From: Verrucomicrobia bacterium UBA1731
Lineage (GTDB): Bacteria; Verrucomicrobiota; Kiritimatiellia; RFP12; UBA1067
NCBI GenBank assembly: GCA_002317575.1
Contig: DCIH01000107.1
Coordinates: forward strand, 15,734 to 39,434
Reading direction: 5' to 3'
Length of the DNA: 23,701 bases
Shown: positions 14,873 to 21,429 of the stretch, one piece after another
How the letters are laid out: every line of letters starts with the position of its first letter
How positions within the stretch are numbered: the first letter of the stretch is position 1
The notes under the pieces: generated by a model
Databases searched by the model: none
What the model was told of the DNA's origin: nothing
What the model saw: only the letters and a program-made list of their open reading frames with translations
Made by a program: the position numbers and the translations under genes

Positions 14873-17800
14873 TCAGTCGACGCGCATTTGCACGGGGCCC
14901 AGGATGCCGCTCGGCAACGGCGCGTCCGTTTTCTTCCAATGCTTCCAGGTGGTGAACGTCGTGCGGCCCGTGGGCGACTTCTCGCCCTTCTTCACCCAGT
15001 CGGGGATCTCCTCGATGCCGCCGCCCGGCTTCCATTTGCAGTCGTCTTCCTTGAAGTCGTCGCCGATCAGGCGGTTCGCCCACAGGTTCGCGACCTTCAC
15101 GACGACGCGCGCTTCGGCGCCGTCGGCCAGATTCTTGCACGCCTCCGTCACGTCCACCGCGAACGGCGGCTTCCACACGACGCCGAGGTCTTGGCCGTTC
15201 ACCGTCACCGACGCGACGTTCTTTACCTTCCCGAGATCGAGCGTGACGCGGCGTCCCGCGGCGCGGTCCTTCGGCATCCTGACGGCGAATTCGTACGTCG
15301 CCGTGCCAGAGAAGTACTTGAAGGCGTCCGCGAGCTCCGTCCAGGAAACGGGCTTCGCGAGCGTCGTCTTCGTGCCGTCCGGCAACGTCAGCGCGAACGG
15401 ACCCGACACCGGTTCGCACGCCGCGGGCTTCGCGACGCGCTCCACCGGCGCGCGGCTCCCGCGCGGACGCAGCATCACGAAGACGCTGCCCGAAGGATCG
15501 GCGCGCCATGTCACGAATGTGCGGCCGTTCTGCTCGCGCCAATTCGCCGCCTGCACGATTGCGCCCGTGGCGGGATCCCAGAACTCGGGGGCCTTGCCCG
15601 TGGCGCGCAGCGAGAGCTCCACCGTCGCGCCGGCGTCGCGGTCCGGATACGACACGAAATAGCCCTCCGTGCCGTCCGCGTATTCACGGTGCACGTATTT
15701 GACGTCCGCCGTGGTGCCCGAATACGAGAAGTCAATCGGCGGCAGATTCGCCTTCATGTCGGAGAATCTGCAAATGCGGCCGCCCGCCTTGCGCACGGCG
15801 TCGACGGCGGCGATGGCGCGCGGATCCACAAGCGGTTCGTCCGGAAGCACGAGCACGCGATAGCGCACGCCTCCTGGGGCGACGATGCGATCGCCGCGCA
15901 CCTGAAGCGCGGCGACGCCGCGCGTGTTGATCGCGTCGCAGTCCCAGCCGTCCGGCACGTAACGCGTGTCATACGGTACGATCGTGGACGGAATCTTGTC
16001 GCCCAGATAAATGGCGGCGTCCGCCACGAACGTGCCTTCGCGCAGCAGATGCTGGCAGCGCGCCATATAGCGGAAGAGGTCCTTCGCATACGGCCACCAT
16101 GTATTCGTGCGATCGAAGTGCGTACCCCACATGCCCATCGTCATGCCAGGCAGATACATCTGGTCCTTGCCCCATGGCTGATGCGTGAAGCGGTGGAAGA
16201 TGAAGCGGTTGATGCCCTCGCAGTACGCGCGGTCGCCCTGCGCCTTGATGCGCCAGGGATCGTTCTGCCACCGGCCGCTGTCCGCCCACGGACCGGCCGT
16301 GAACGACTCCGCGCCGATCGTCTTCTTGCCCCACACATGGCCGACGGACGCCGCGATGCGGCAGTTGCCCGTGCCAAGACCGTTCTTCTCGCCCACCCAG
16401 AATTCGCTCATCGGGATGTCACAGAAGTAGCCGTACTCAAAATCGTCCGCCGGACAGTTGCCGTATGGTTCGAGCGAAAACTTGAGACCGTACTGGCGAC
16501 ACTTCTTCTGGAGCGCACCCGCGTAATTCTCGGAGAAAAGTTCCGAAACGACACGGCGGAAGTCGCGCAGGAACGTCTCCGTTTCCGTCGCCGTGCCCAC
16601 CACGAATCCCGCGAGCACGGGCAGGAACGGACGGATCGAATAACCCGCGCGCTTCTCGAATTCGCCTTCGAAGCCCTGCGTCCAGTTGGAGCATCCGATT
16701 TCGTAGCTGTCCACGAGCGTTCCAACGAGTCCGCTCGGCTTGTCGCCGGCGAGGTCGCCGAGTTCCTTGCAGAGCTTGCCCACATACGCCTCGAAATGGA
16801 AGTCGAGCGCGTTCTTGTTCAGCTTGTCGCATTCGAAGCCGCAGCCGAAACGCGACGCGGGATGGTTTTTGCGTCCGTTCGACGTGTAGCCGATGCGGAG
16901 GAGCGCCCAATCGCGGTCGCCCGCGGGCGCGGTCCACACGAGCGTGCCGTCCTGGGCGATTTTGGACGACACGTCCACCACGGCGTCTTTCGGGAGACCC
17001 GGCCCCAGCGACGGATTCGTCGGATACGGCTTCTGGTCGCGCAACGCGAAGGTCTTGCCCTCGAAACCGGGGATGACCGCGCGGTTGACGAGCCCGAATT
17101 GCGAAACCGCGCACGTCTTGATGTTGCCGGGAATGTTTTGCGGCGCCAGCGTGAAGCGCCAGCATTTCGCCGTGATTTCGCGCTTGAACGGAATGCGCTG
17201 GATTTCGTTCACGACGATCGAGTCGATCGCCATCGGCACCACCACGTCGTCCGCCTTCGTCCATGCCTTGCCGTCCGCGGAGGTTTCCACCGCGAGGAAC
17301 GCCCGGTGCTGGCCGATCCAGCCCGCGGGGTTGATCGCGAGCTCCACCGCCGTCGCGGCGTACGGCGCGTCGAGCGTGAACGACCACATCGTCGCGACGT
17401 GCGGATCCACCGTGCGCTTTTCGTCCGCGGCGAAGAGCGGTTTCGCGGTGCCCACCTTCGGCACCGCCAGGACCGCGATGTCTTCGTAGAATCCGAACGG
17501 ATCCTTCGGCTGCGGAAGCTTGCCCTTGAACGTTTCGCCAGCTTTGACGGACGTCTGCGTGAAGACGACGCGCTTCATTGAATTCGACGCCGGATTCCAG
17601 GGGCCGCCCGAACTCGACCACCCCGAGCAGTTCGGCACCACAATTTCAAGCCCGAGGCGCCTCGCCTCCTGTGCGGCGAATTTCACGTACTCGACCCACG
17701 CGGGCGTGTTGAACGCCACGGGGCCAGGCGGAATCTCGCAACCGGCGTCGAAGAGCTGCACCCCTCCCAAGCCCGCTTCCGCGATCGCCTCGAGGTCGGC

Positions 17801-17974
17801 CGTGATGCCTTCCTTCGTGACATTGCCGTTCATCCAGTGCCACCACGTGTGCGGCTTCGCCTCCTGCGGGGGATTCCTGAATCCCACCGCGAGCGCGTCC
17901 GCGTCGCACGCTTTCTCAGCGCACGAACACCCGGCCAGAACCGCCGCCAACCCGATCCAACAACTTTTTTTCAC
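14873..17974 (-). CDS. Lipoprotein glycoside hydrolase, GH106 (alpha-L-rhamnosidase) type
   Basis: 1033-aa lipoprotein: signal 'KKSCWIGLAAVLAGC' with lipobox LAGC (Cys16), so it is probably anchored to a membrane. The catalytic TIM-barrel begins with the GH106 hallmark 'KPHTWWHWMNGNVTKEG', then 'GLGGVQLFDAGCEIP', 'LGLEIVVPNCSGWSSSGGPW', 'DSYEIGCSNWTQGF', 'LKFSLEPYGN' and 'GAESFT'; glutamates in the last two are candidate active-site residues. Near residues 880-980 lies a GH2-like sugar-binding jelly-roll ('TYEFAVRMP', 'VASVTVNGQDLGVVWKPPF'). It releases terminal rhamnose from complex glycans such as pectins or heteropolysaccharides (family knowledge). GTG at 17974 is chosen because GGAGG, supplied by a heptameric repeat, sits 6 nt upstream; TTG at 17980 would leave no spacing. 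No other polysaccharide genes adjoin it. Confidence 0.88.
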   Translation of the reverse strand: MKKSCWIGLAAVLAGCSCAEKACDADALAVGFRNPPQEAKPHTWWHWMNGNVTKEGITADLEAIAEAGLGGVQLFDAGCEIPPGPVAFNTPAWVEYVKFAAQEARRLGLEIVVPNCSGWSSSGGPWNPASNSMKRVVFTQTSVKAGETFKGKLPQPKDPFGFYEDIAVLAVPKVGTAKPLFAADEKRTVDPHVATMWSFTLDAPYAATAVELAINPAGWIGQHRAFLAVETSADGKAWTKADDVVVPMAIDSIVVNEIQRIPFKREITAKCWRFTLAPQNIPGNIKTCAVSQFGLVNRAVIPGFEGKTFALRDQKPYPTNPSLGPGLPKDAVVDVSSKIAQDGTLVWTAPAGDRDWALLRIGYTSNGRKNHPASRFGCGFECDKLNKNALDFHFEAYVGKLCKELGDLAGDKPSGLVGTLVDSYEIGCSNWTQGFEGEFEKRAGYSIRPFLPVLAGFVVGTATETETFLRDFRRVVSELFSENYAGALQKKCRQYGLKFSLEPYGNCPADDFEYGYFCDIPMSEFWVGEKNGLGTGNCRIAASVGHVWGKKTIGAESFTAGPWADSGRWQNDPWRIKAQGDRAYCEGINRFIFHRFTHQPWGKDQMYLPGMTMGMWGTHFDRTNTWWPYAKDLFRYMARCQHLLREGTFVADAAIYLGDKIPSTIVPYDTRYVPDGWDCDAINTRGVAALQVRGDRIVAPGGVRYRVLVLPDEPLVDPRAIAAVDAVRKAGGRICRFSDMKANLPPIDFSYSGTTADVKYVHREYADGTEGYFVSYPDRDAGATVELSLRATGKAPEFWDPATGAIVQAANWREQNGRTFVTWRADPSGSVFVMLRPRGSRAPVERVAKPAACEPVSGPFALTLPDGTKTTLAKPVSWTELADAFKYFSGTATYEFAVRMPKDRAAGRRVTLDLGKVKNVASVTVNGQDLGVVWKPPFAVDVTEACKNLADGAEARVVVKVANLWANRLIGDDFKEDDCKWKPGGGIEEIPDWVKKGEKSPTGRTTFTTWKHWKKTDAPLPSGILGPVQMRVD

Positions 17975-17995
17975 GTTCAACCTCCAACCTTCATC
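17975..17995 (-). repeat. Heptameric repeat, 3 units, forming the GH106 ribosome site
   Basis: Plus-strand units GTTCAAC, CTCCAAC, CTTCATC. In the gene direction the middle unit gives GTTGGAG and hence the GGAGG Shine-Dalgarno 6 nt before the GTG start. Confidence 0.65.
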
Positions 17996-18066
17996 GGCGG
18001 CGGGCGCGGCGCGCCCGCCCTACCAACGCTCCAACCCAGGCAGGGCGGCCGTGCCGCGGACGCCGC
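17996..18066. repeat. GC-rich double palindrome upstream of the GH106 gene
   Basis: A perfect 9-bp stem GGCGGGCGC/GCGCCCGCC with GGC loop (17999-18019) is followed by a second hairpin GCGGC-CGT-GCCGC (about 18045-18057). CCGCCCT near the first and AGGGCGG near the second can also pair with each other. It differs in sequence from the CTCCGC-loop REP family. There is no U-run. Confidence 0.55.
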
Positions 18067-18076
18067 ATCCCCCTGC

Positions 18077-18125
18077 CTTCAACCTATTCCCTATTCACTA
18101 TTCACTATTCCCTGTTCACTATTAT
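18077..18125 (-). repeat. Heptameric repeat, 7 units, at the end of the GspG-like gene
   Basis: Plus-strand units are CTTCAAC, CTATTCC, CTATTCA, CTATTCA, CTATTCC, CTGTTCA, CTATTAT in perfect 7-nt phase. The TAG stop and last codons of the GspG-like gene lie within it. Confidence 0.8.
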
Positions 18126-18782
18126 GTGGTGCTTGTCGACCACGACGATGCCGCGGCTCTCGTACGGTGCCCAGTTGTTCGTCCATGTCGTATCCTGGAA
18201 CGGTTTCAGAAACGACTCGGGATGCGGCAGCACATCGTCCGCCGTGCCACGGATGCCGTCCGCACCCAGGGACAGAAGCACGACCTCGCCGTTGGTGCCC
18301 GGCTCGTACACGAACGGCCGCTTCCACGGATCGGGGATGTCGCGCTGCGTATACCGGCCCAGCCAGCCCGGATATTTCTTCTTGAGTCCGTTGTCGTTGC
18401 GCGACAAACACGTGAGCCCGTCCACGGCGTCGGGATATTTCCCCGTGTGGAATTTGAAGCGCCCGAGCGCCTCGGCGAGCACATCCAGGCTTTGCCCCGC
18501 GTGCATGCGCTTGACGTCCACCTGGCGCTTCGCGCCGGCCTTCGTCGCGCTCTGGATCACGACGCCACCCACGATCAGCAGCCCCATCAGCACCACGGCG
18601 TAGAAGAAGAAACCTTTCTTGAGCACCGGCGCCTTCAAACCGACGGACCGCTTCTTCGCCTCGAACTCGCGCGCGATGGCCTTGATCTTCGCGCTGCGTT
18701 CCTTGCGCTTCTTCCGTTCTTCTTCCGTGAGCGGTTTCTCGCCAGGGAAGAGACGTTTTGGCGGCAATTTGAGATTCTTCAT
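18105..18782 (-). CDS. Single-pass membrane protein with a GspG-like (type II secretion pseudopilin) outer domain
   Basis: 225 aa. Residues 1-56 are a basic, charged cytoplasmic stretch (Lys/Arg/Glu-rich, probably coiled). Residues 57-77 form a membrane helix ('GFFFYAVVLMGLLIVGGVVIQ'-type). Residues ~95-190 match the GspG C-terminal pattern: 'DVLAEALGRFKFHTGKYPDAVDGL', then 'YPGWLGRY', 'DIPDPWKRPFVYEPGTNG' and 'LLSLGADGIRGTADDV'. A true GspG has a short leader and a G|FTLIE prepilin cleavage site before the helix; here that site is absent and the N-terminus is long. It may be a non-processed pseudopilin-like anchored protein rather than a pilus subunit (inference). The start ATG overlaps the deoA stop (ATGA). 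The last residues and stop are encoded by a heptameric repeat. Confidence 0.8.
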   Translation of the reverse strand: MKNLKLPPKRLFPGEKPLTEEERKKRKERSAKIKAIAREFEAKKRSVGLKAPVLKKGFFFYAVVLMGLLIVGGVVIQSATKAGAKRQVDVKRMHAGQSLDVLAEALGRFKFHTGKYPDAVDGLTCLSRNDNGLKKKYPGWLGRYTQRDIPDPWKRPFVYEPGTNGEVVLLSLGADGIRGTADDVLPHPESFLKPFQDTTWTNNWAPYESRGIVVVDKHHIIVNRE

Positions 18783-20080
18783 TTCAGCGTTTCCTTCACG
18801 AGTTTCAGCGGCGAGGGCGCTTCCGCCGCGAAACGGAACGCGGATGCCAGATCCACGGCCGCCTGCTCGAGGCGGTCCTCCCGGTCCGTCGCGTACAGCC
18901 GCGCGACGGGCTGGCCGGGTCGGACGGCGTCGCCGCGCCGGACGAGCAGCTCGACGCCCGCCGAGAGATCGGGCACATCGTCCGCCTTGGCGCGTCCCGC
19001 GCCCAGATCGAGCGCCACCTGCGCGACGGCGCGCGCGTCGACGGACGCGACGAACCCGTCGCGCTCGACCTTGAGTTCCAGACGGGGTGTTCCCGCCCAG
19101 CGCGTCTGGAACGCGTCCAAATCGCCGCCGTGCAAACGCACCATCTCGGCGAAGACCGCATACGCCTTGCCGTTCGCGAGATTCTCGCGGCACTTTTCCC
19201 GTGCGCGTTCGAGATCGAATCCCTTCGCGAGATGCACCATCCACGCCGCCAGCTCCACGGAAAGATCCGCGACATCCCGCGGCGCGGACGGGACATTCTT
19301 CAGCACATCGATCGCCTCGCGCACCTCGAGCGCGTTGCCGACCATGCGGCCAAGCGGCTCGTCCATGTCCGTGACGAGCGCGACGCTCTTGCGCCCCGCG
19401 GTCTTGGCGGACGCCACGAGTGCACGCGCCAACGCCCGCGCGTCATCCGGCGTTTCCATGAACGCCCCGCGACCGCACTTCACGTCGAACACCAGCGCGT
19501 CCGCGCCTTCGGCGAGTTTCTTGGAAAGGATGGAGGCCACGATGAGCGGCAAAGACGGCACCGTGCCCGTGACGTCGCGGAGCGCGTAGAGTTTTTTGTC
19601 CGCAGGTGCGATCTCGGCCGTCTGCACCGTAAGCGAACAGCCGCACGCTTCGACAACCTTGCGGTAATCGGCGAGCGAGAGCGCCGCGACATAGCCGGGG
19701 ATCGATTCAAGCTTGTCCGCCGTGCCGCCCGTGTGGCCGAGGCCACGCCCGGTGAGCGACGGCACGGCCACGCCGCAGGTGGCGGCAAGTGGCTGGCAGA
19801 TGAGCGAAATCTTGTCGCCGACGCCGCCGGTGGAATGTTTGTCCGCCGTGGGCTTGTCGAGATGCCTCCAGTCGAGGCACGCGCCGGAAAGCCGCATCGC
19901 ATCCGTGAGCGCGAAGGTCTCGGCGTCTGTCATACCGCGGCAGCACACGGCCATCGCGAAGGCGGCCATCTGGTAGTCCGGCACGTCGCCTTCGGTGTAG
20001 GCGGCGATCAGCGCGCGAATGTCATCCGCCGCGAGTTCAAGTCCCTTCCGCTTCGCATCCAATAAATTCTTGACCGTCAT
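18779..20080 (-). CDS. deoA: Thymidine/pyrimidine-nucleoside phosphorylase
   Basis: Catalyses phosphorolysis of thymidine or other pyrimidine nucleosides to base and (deoxy)ribose-1-phosphate in nucleoside salvage. 433 aa with clear family motifs: 'DYQMAAFAMAVCCRGM', 'DKHSTGGVGDKISLI' (phosphate and substrate loop), 'SLTGRGLGHTGGTADKLESIPGY' (signature), 'KKLAEGADALVFDVKCGRGAFM', and the C-terminal PYNP domain with 'GVELLVRRGDAVRPGQPVARLYA'. The enzyme may be DeoA or the broader Pdp type; the motifs do not separate them. The GspG-like gene overlaps its stop. Upstream is a REP pair rather than an obvious promoter, so transcription may read through from fmt. It complements the purine phosphorylase at 2822-3640. 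Confidence 0.93.
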   Translation of the reverse strand: MTVKNLLDAKRKGLELAADDIRALIAAYTEGDVPDYQMAAFAMAVCCRGMTDAETFALTDAMRLSGACLDWRHLDKPTADKHSTGGVGDKISLICQPLAATCGVAVPSLTGRGLGHTGGTADKLESIPGYVAALSLADYRKVVEACGCSLTVQTAEIAPADKKLYALRDVTGTVPSLPLIVASILSKKLAEGADALVFDVKCGRGAFMETPDDARALARALVASAKTAGRKSVALVTDMDEPLGRMVGNALEVREAIDVLKNVPSAPRDVADLSVELAAWMVHLAKGFDLERAREKCRENLANGKAYAVFAEMVRLHGGDLDAFQTRWAGTPRLELKVERDGFVASVDARAVAQVALDLGAGRAKADDVPDLSAGVELLVRRGDAVRPGQPVARLYATDREDRLEQAAVDLASAFRFAAEAPSPLKLVKETLK

Positions 20081-20120
20081 TCCAAAACCTCACTGCTTCA
20101 ATCCAGCCACACCCGCTCCA

Positions 20121-20219
20121 CCAGGGGGTCACGCCGCTCCGCCGGCGTGACCAAGCTCGACATTATCCTGTCTGTTCACGAACTTGTTCACGCCGGCGGA
20201 GCGGCGTGAACCCCTTTGT
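20121..20219. repeat. BIME-like pair of inverted REP palindromes between fmt and deoA
   Basis: Left arm (20124-20155): stem GTCACGCCG/CGGCGTGAC with loop CTCCGC. Right arm (20183-20218) is the same element inverted, with stem TTCACGCCG/CGGCGTGAA. Both have a GGGG head and an AAG tail pointing to the central spacer. The arms differ by paired base changes that keep the stems intact. Confidence 0.75.
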
Positions 20220-20227
20220 AGCGTAAC

Positions 20228-20248
20228 CTTCAACATTCAACTTCCCAA
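20228..20248 (-). repeat. Heptameric repeat, 3 units, at the fmt stop
   Basis: Units CTTCAAC, ATTCAAC, TTCCCAA (plus strand) contain the fmt TGA stop (20237-20239). Confidence 0.55.
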
Positions 20249-21217
20249 CAGCATGTCCGAAAGCGGAACAAGTTGCCGCCCCGCGAGGAATGCGCCGCCG
20301 TCCATTTCCCGTGAACCTTCCGGTTTGAGCGATGTGAGCAGCAGCGCCGTCGTCCCCGTGCGGATCACGGGACCGCGCTTCGTGACTTCCAACACCGTGC
20401 CCGGCAACTCGCTGCGCCGTTCCGGATCGACCTTCGCGAATTCAGCGCCCGTCACCACCACGCGGCCCGTCTGCCCTTTTTTGCGGAGCCGCTGCGGCAG
20501 GAATGTGTATACGCCGGGCCACGGCGTGTAGGCGCGCAGCAGACGCTCGATATGGTCCGACGACCTGTTCCATTCGATGAGGCCGTCCGTCTTGCGGATC
20601 TTGTGCGCGAACGTCGCCTTGTCCTCTTCCTGTTCGTGCTCGGGCGGCAGTTTTTTCGCGGCCATGAGCTTGAGCGCCTTCGCGAGCGTGACGCCGCCGG
20701 CGATCGCGAGCTTGTCCATGAGCGTGTCGCCCGTGTCGTCCGAATAGATGGGCTCGACCGCCTTGAGAATCACAGGACCGTCGTCCATGCCCATGCCCAT
20801 GCGGATCACGGAAACGCCTGTGATTTCATCCCCCGCCAACAGCGCCGCCGTCACAGGCGACGCGCCGCGGTACTTCGGGAGCAGCGAATAGTGGCAGTTG
20901 ATGCAGCCGTTCGGCGGCAGATTGAGGATTTCCTCCTTGAGAAACTGTCCGAAGGCGACGACCACGATCACATCGGGTTTCCACGCACGGATCTGCGCGA
21001 GCGCCTCCGGCGCGTTCACATTTTCGGGCGTGATGCATTGCGTGATGCCGCGCTCGGCCGCGTAGGCGCGGCACGGACACGGCGTCAGTTCGCGCCCGCG
21101 CCCGGCGGGACGATCTGGCTGCGTCACGACGCCCACGACCTGCAAGCCTGGCAGACGCAATATGGCGCGCAGGCACGTCGCCGACGCCTGCGACGACCCC
21201 ATGAAAACGATTCTCAT
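20237..21217 (-). CDS. fmt: Methionyl-tRNA formyltransferase
   Basis: Formylates the initiator Met-tRNA from 10-formyltetrahydrofolate for translation initiation. 326 aa. The N-terminal Rossmann domain has 'MRIVFMGSSQASATCLRAI', 'VVTQPDRPAGRGRELTPCP' (the K/R-rich insertion loop region), 'DVIVVVAFGQFL', the signature 'GCINCHYSLLPKYRGASPV' (catalytic Asn/His), and 'GMGMDDGPVI' (catalytic Asp region). The C-terminal OB domain follows 'IEWNRSSDHIERLLRAYTPWPGVYTFL'. The usual partner def is not adjacent. Upstream is an extended -10 box (21274-21283), giving a leader of ~50 nt that contains a small hairpin with a U-run and a GGGGGG ribosome site ~9 nt before the ATG. The end of the gene lies in a heptameric repeat. 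Confidence 0.95.
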   Translation of the reverse strand: MRIVFMGSSQASATCLRAILRLPGLQVVGVVTQPDRPAGRGRELTPCPCRAYAAERGITQCITPENVNAPEALAQIRAWKPDVIVVVAFGQFLKEEILNLPPNGCINCHYSLLPKYRGASPVTAALLAGDEITGVSVIRMGMGMDDGPVILKAVEPIYSDDTGDTLMDKLAIAGGVTLAKALKLMAAKKLPPEHEQEEDKATFAHKIRKTDGLIEWNRSSDHIERLLRAYTPWPGVYTFLPQRLRKKGQTGRVVVTGAEFAKVDPERRSELPGTVLEVTKRGPVIRTGTTALLLTSLKPEGSREMDGGAFLAGRQLVPLSDMLLGS

Positions 21218-21247
21218 TAAGGCAGCCCCCCTATCCCGAAAACTGAC

Positions 21248-21271
21248 AAAAAATCCCCTTGTTTTAAGGAG
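21248..21271 (-). terminator. Small hairpin plus U-run in the fmt leader (possible weak terminator/attenuator)
   Basis: On the minus strand CTCCTT and AAGGGG form a 6-bp stem (one G-U) with loop AAAAC, followed by ATTTTTT. It lies between the -10 box and the fmt ATG. The stem is weak, so this is only a candidate. Confidence 0.35.
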
Positions 21272-21273
21272 AA

Positions 21274-21283
21274 ATTATAGCAC
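21274..21283 (-). promoter_or_regulatory. Extended -10 promoter (CGTGCTATAAT) for fmt
   Basis: The minus strand reads CGTGCTATAAT, 56 nt upstream of the fmt ATG. It differs from the other promoter boxes only by C for G just before TATAAT. It lies downstream of the tRNA-Leu gene. Confidence 0.65.
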
Positions 21284-21328
21284 GTTTAACATGGAAATCG
21301 GCGACTTGTAAAAGTTTCCCGAAGGGAG

Positions 21329-21407
21329 TGGGCATGGTGGGACTCGAACCCACACGCTTTCGCACCGGAACCTAAATCCGGCGTGTCTGCCATTTCACCA
21401 CATGCCC
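21329..21407 (-). tRNA. tRNA-Leu (anticodon UAG)
   Basis: Acceptor GGGCATG/CATGCCC with discriminator A, D-region GTGAAATGGCAGACAC, anticodon stem CCGGA/TCCGG with loop TTTAGGT (anticodon TAG), an 11-nt variable arm (TGCGAAAGCGT) typical of class II tRNAs, and T-arm GTGGG-TTCGAGT-CCCAC. It reads CUA/CUN codons. Unlike the two plus-strand tRNAs, no 3' CCA is encoded (CTC follows), so CCA must be added by the nucleotidyltransferase. Confidence 0.95.
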
Positions 21408-21419
21408 GAACGGGTGCGG

Positions 21420-21429
21420 ATTATACCAC
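21420..21429 (-). promoter_or_regulatory. Extended -10 promoter (GTGGTATAAT) for tRNA-Leu, inside the trpB2 stop region
   Basis: GTGGTATAAT ends 12 nt before the tRNA 5' end. The TAA within TATAAT is the stop codon of the upstream trpB2 gene, whose last codons GTG GTA are also part of the box. Confidence 0.75.

Noticed and set aside
14888..17581. 897-codon plus-strand open frame
   Set aside because: Antisense shadow of the GH106 gene.
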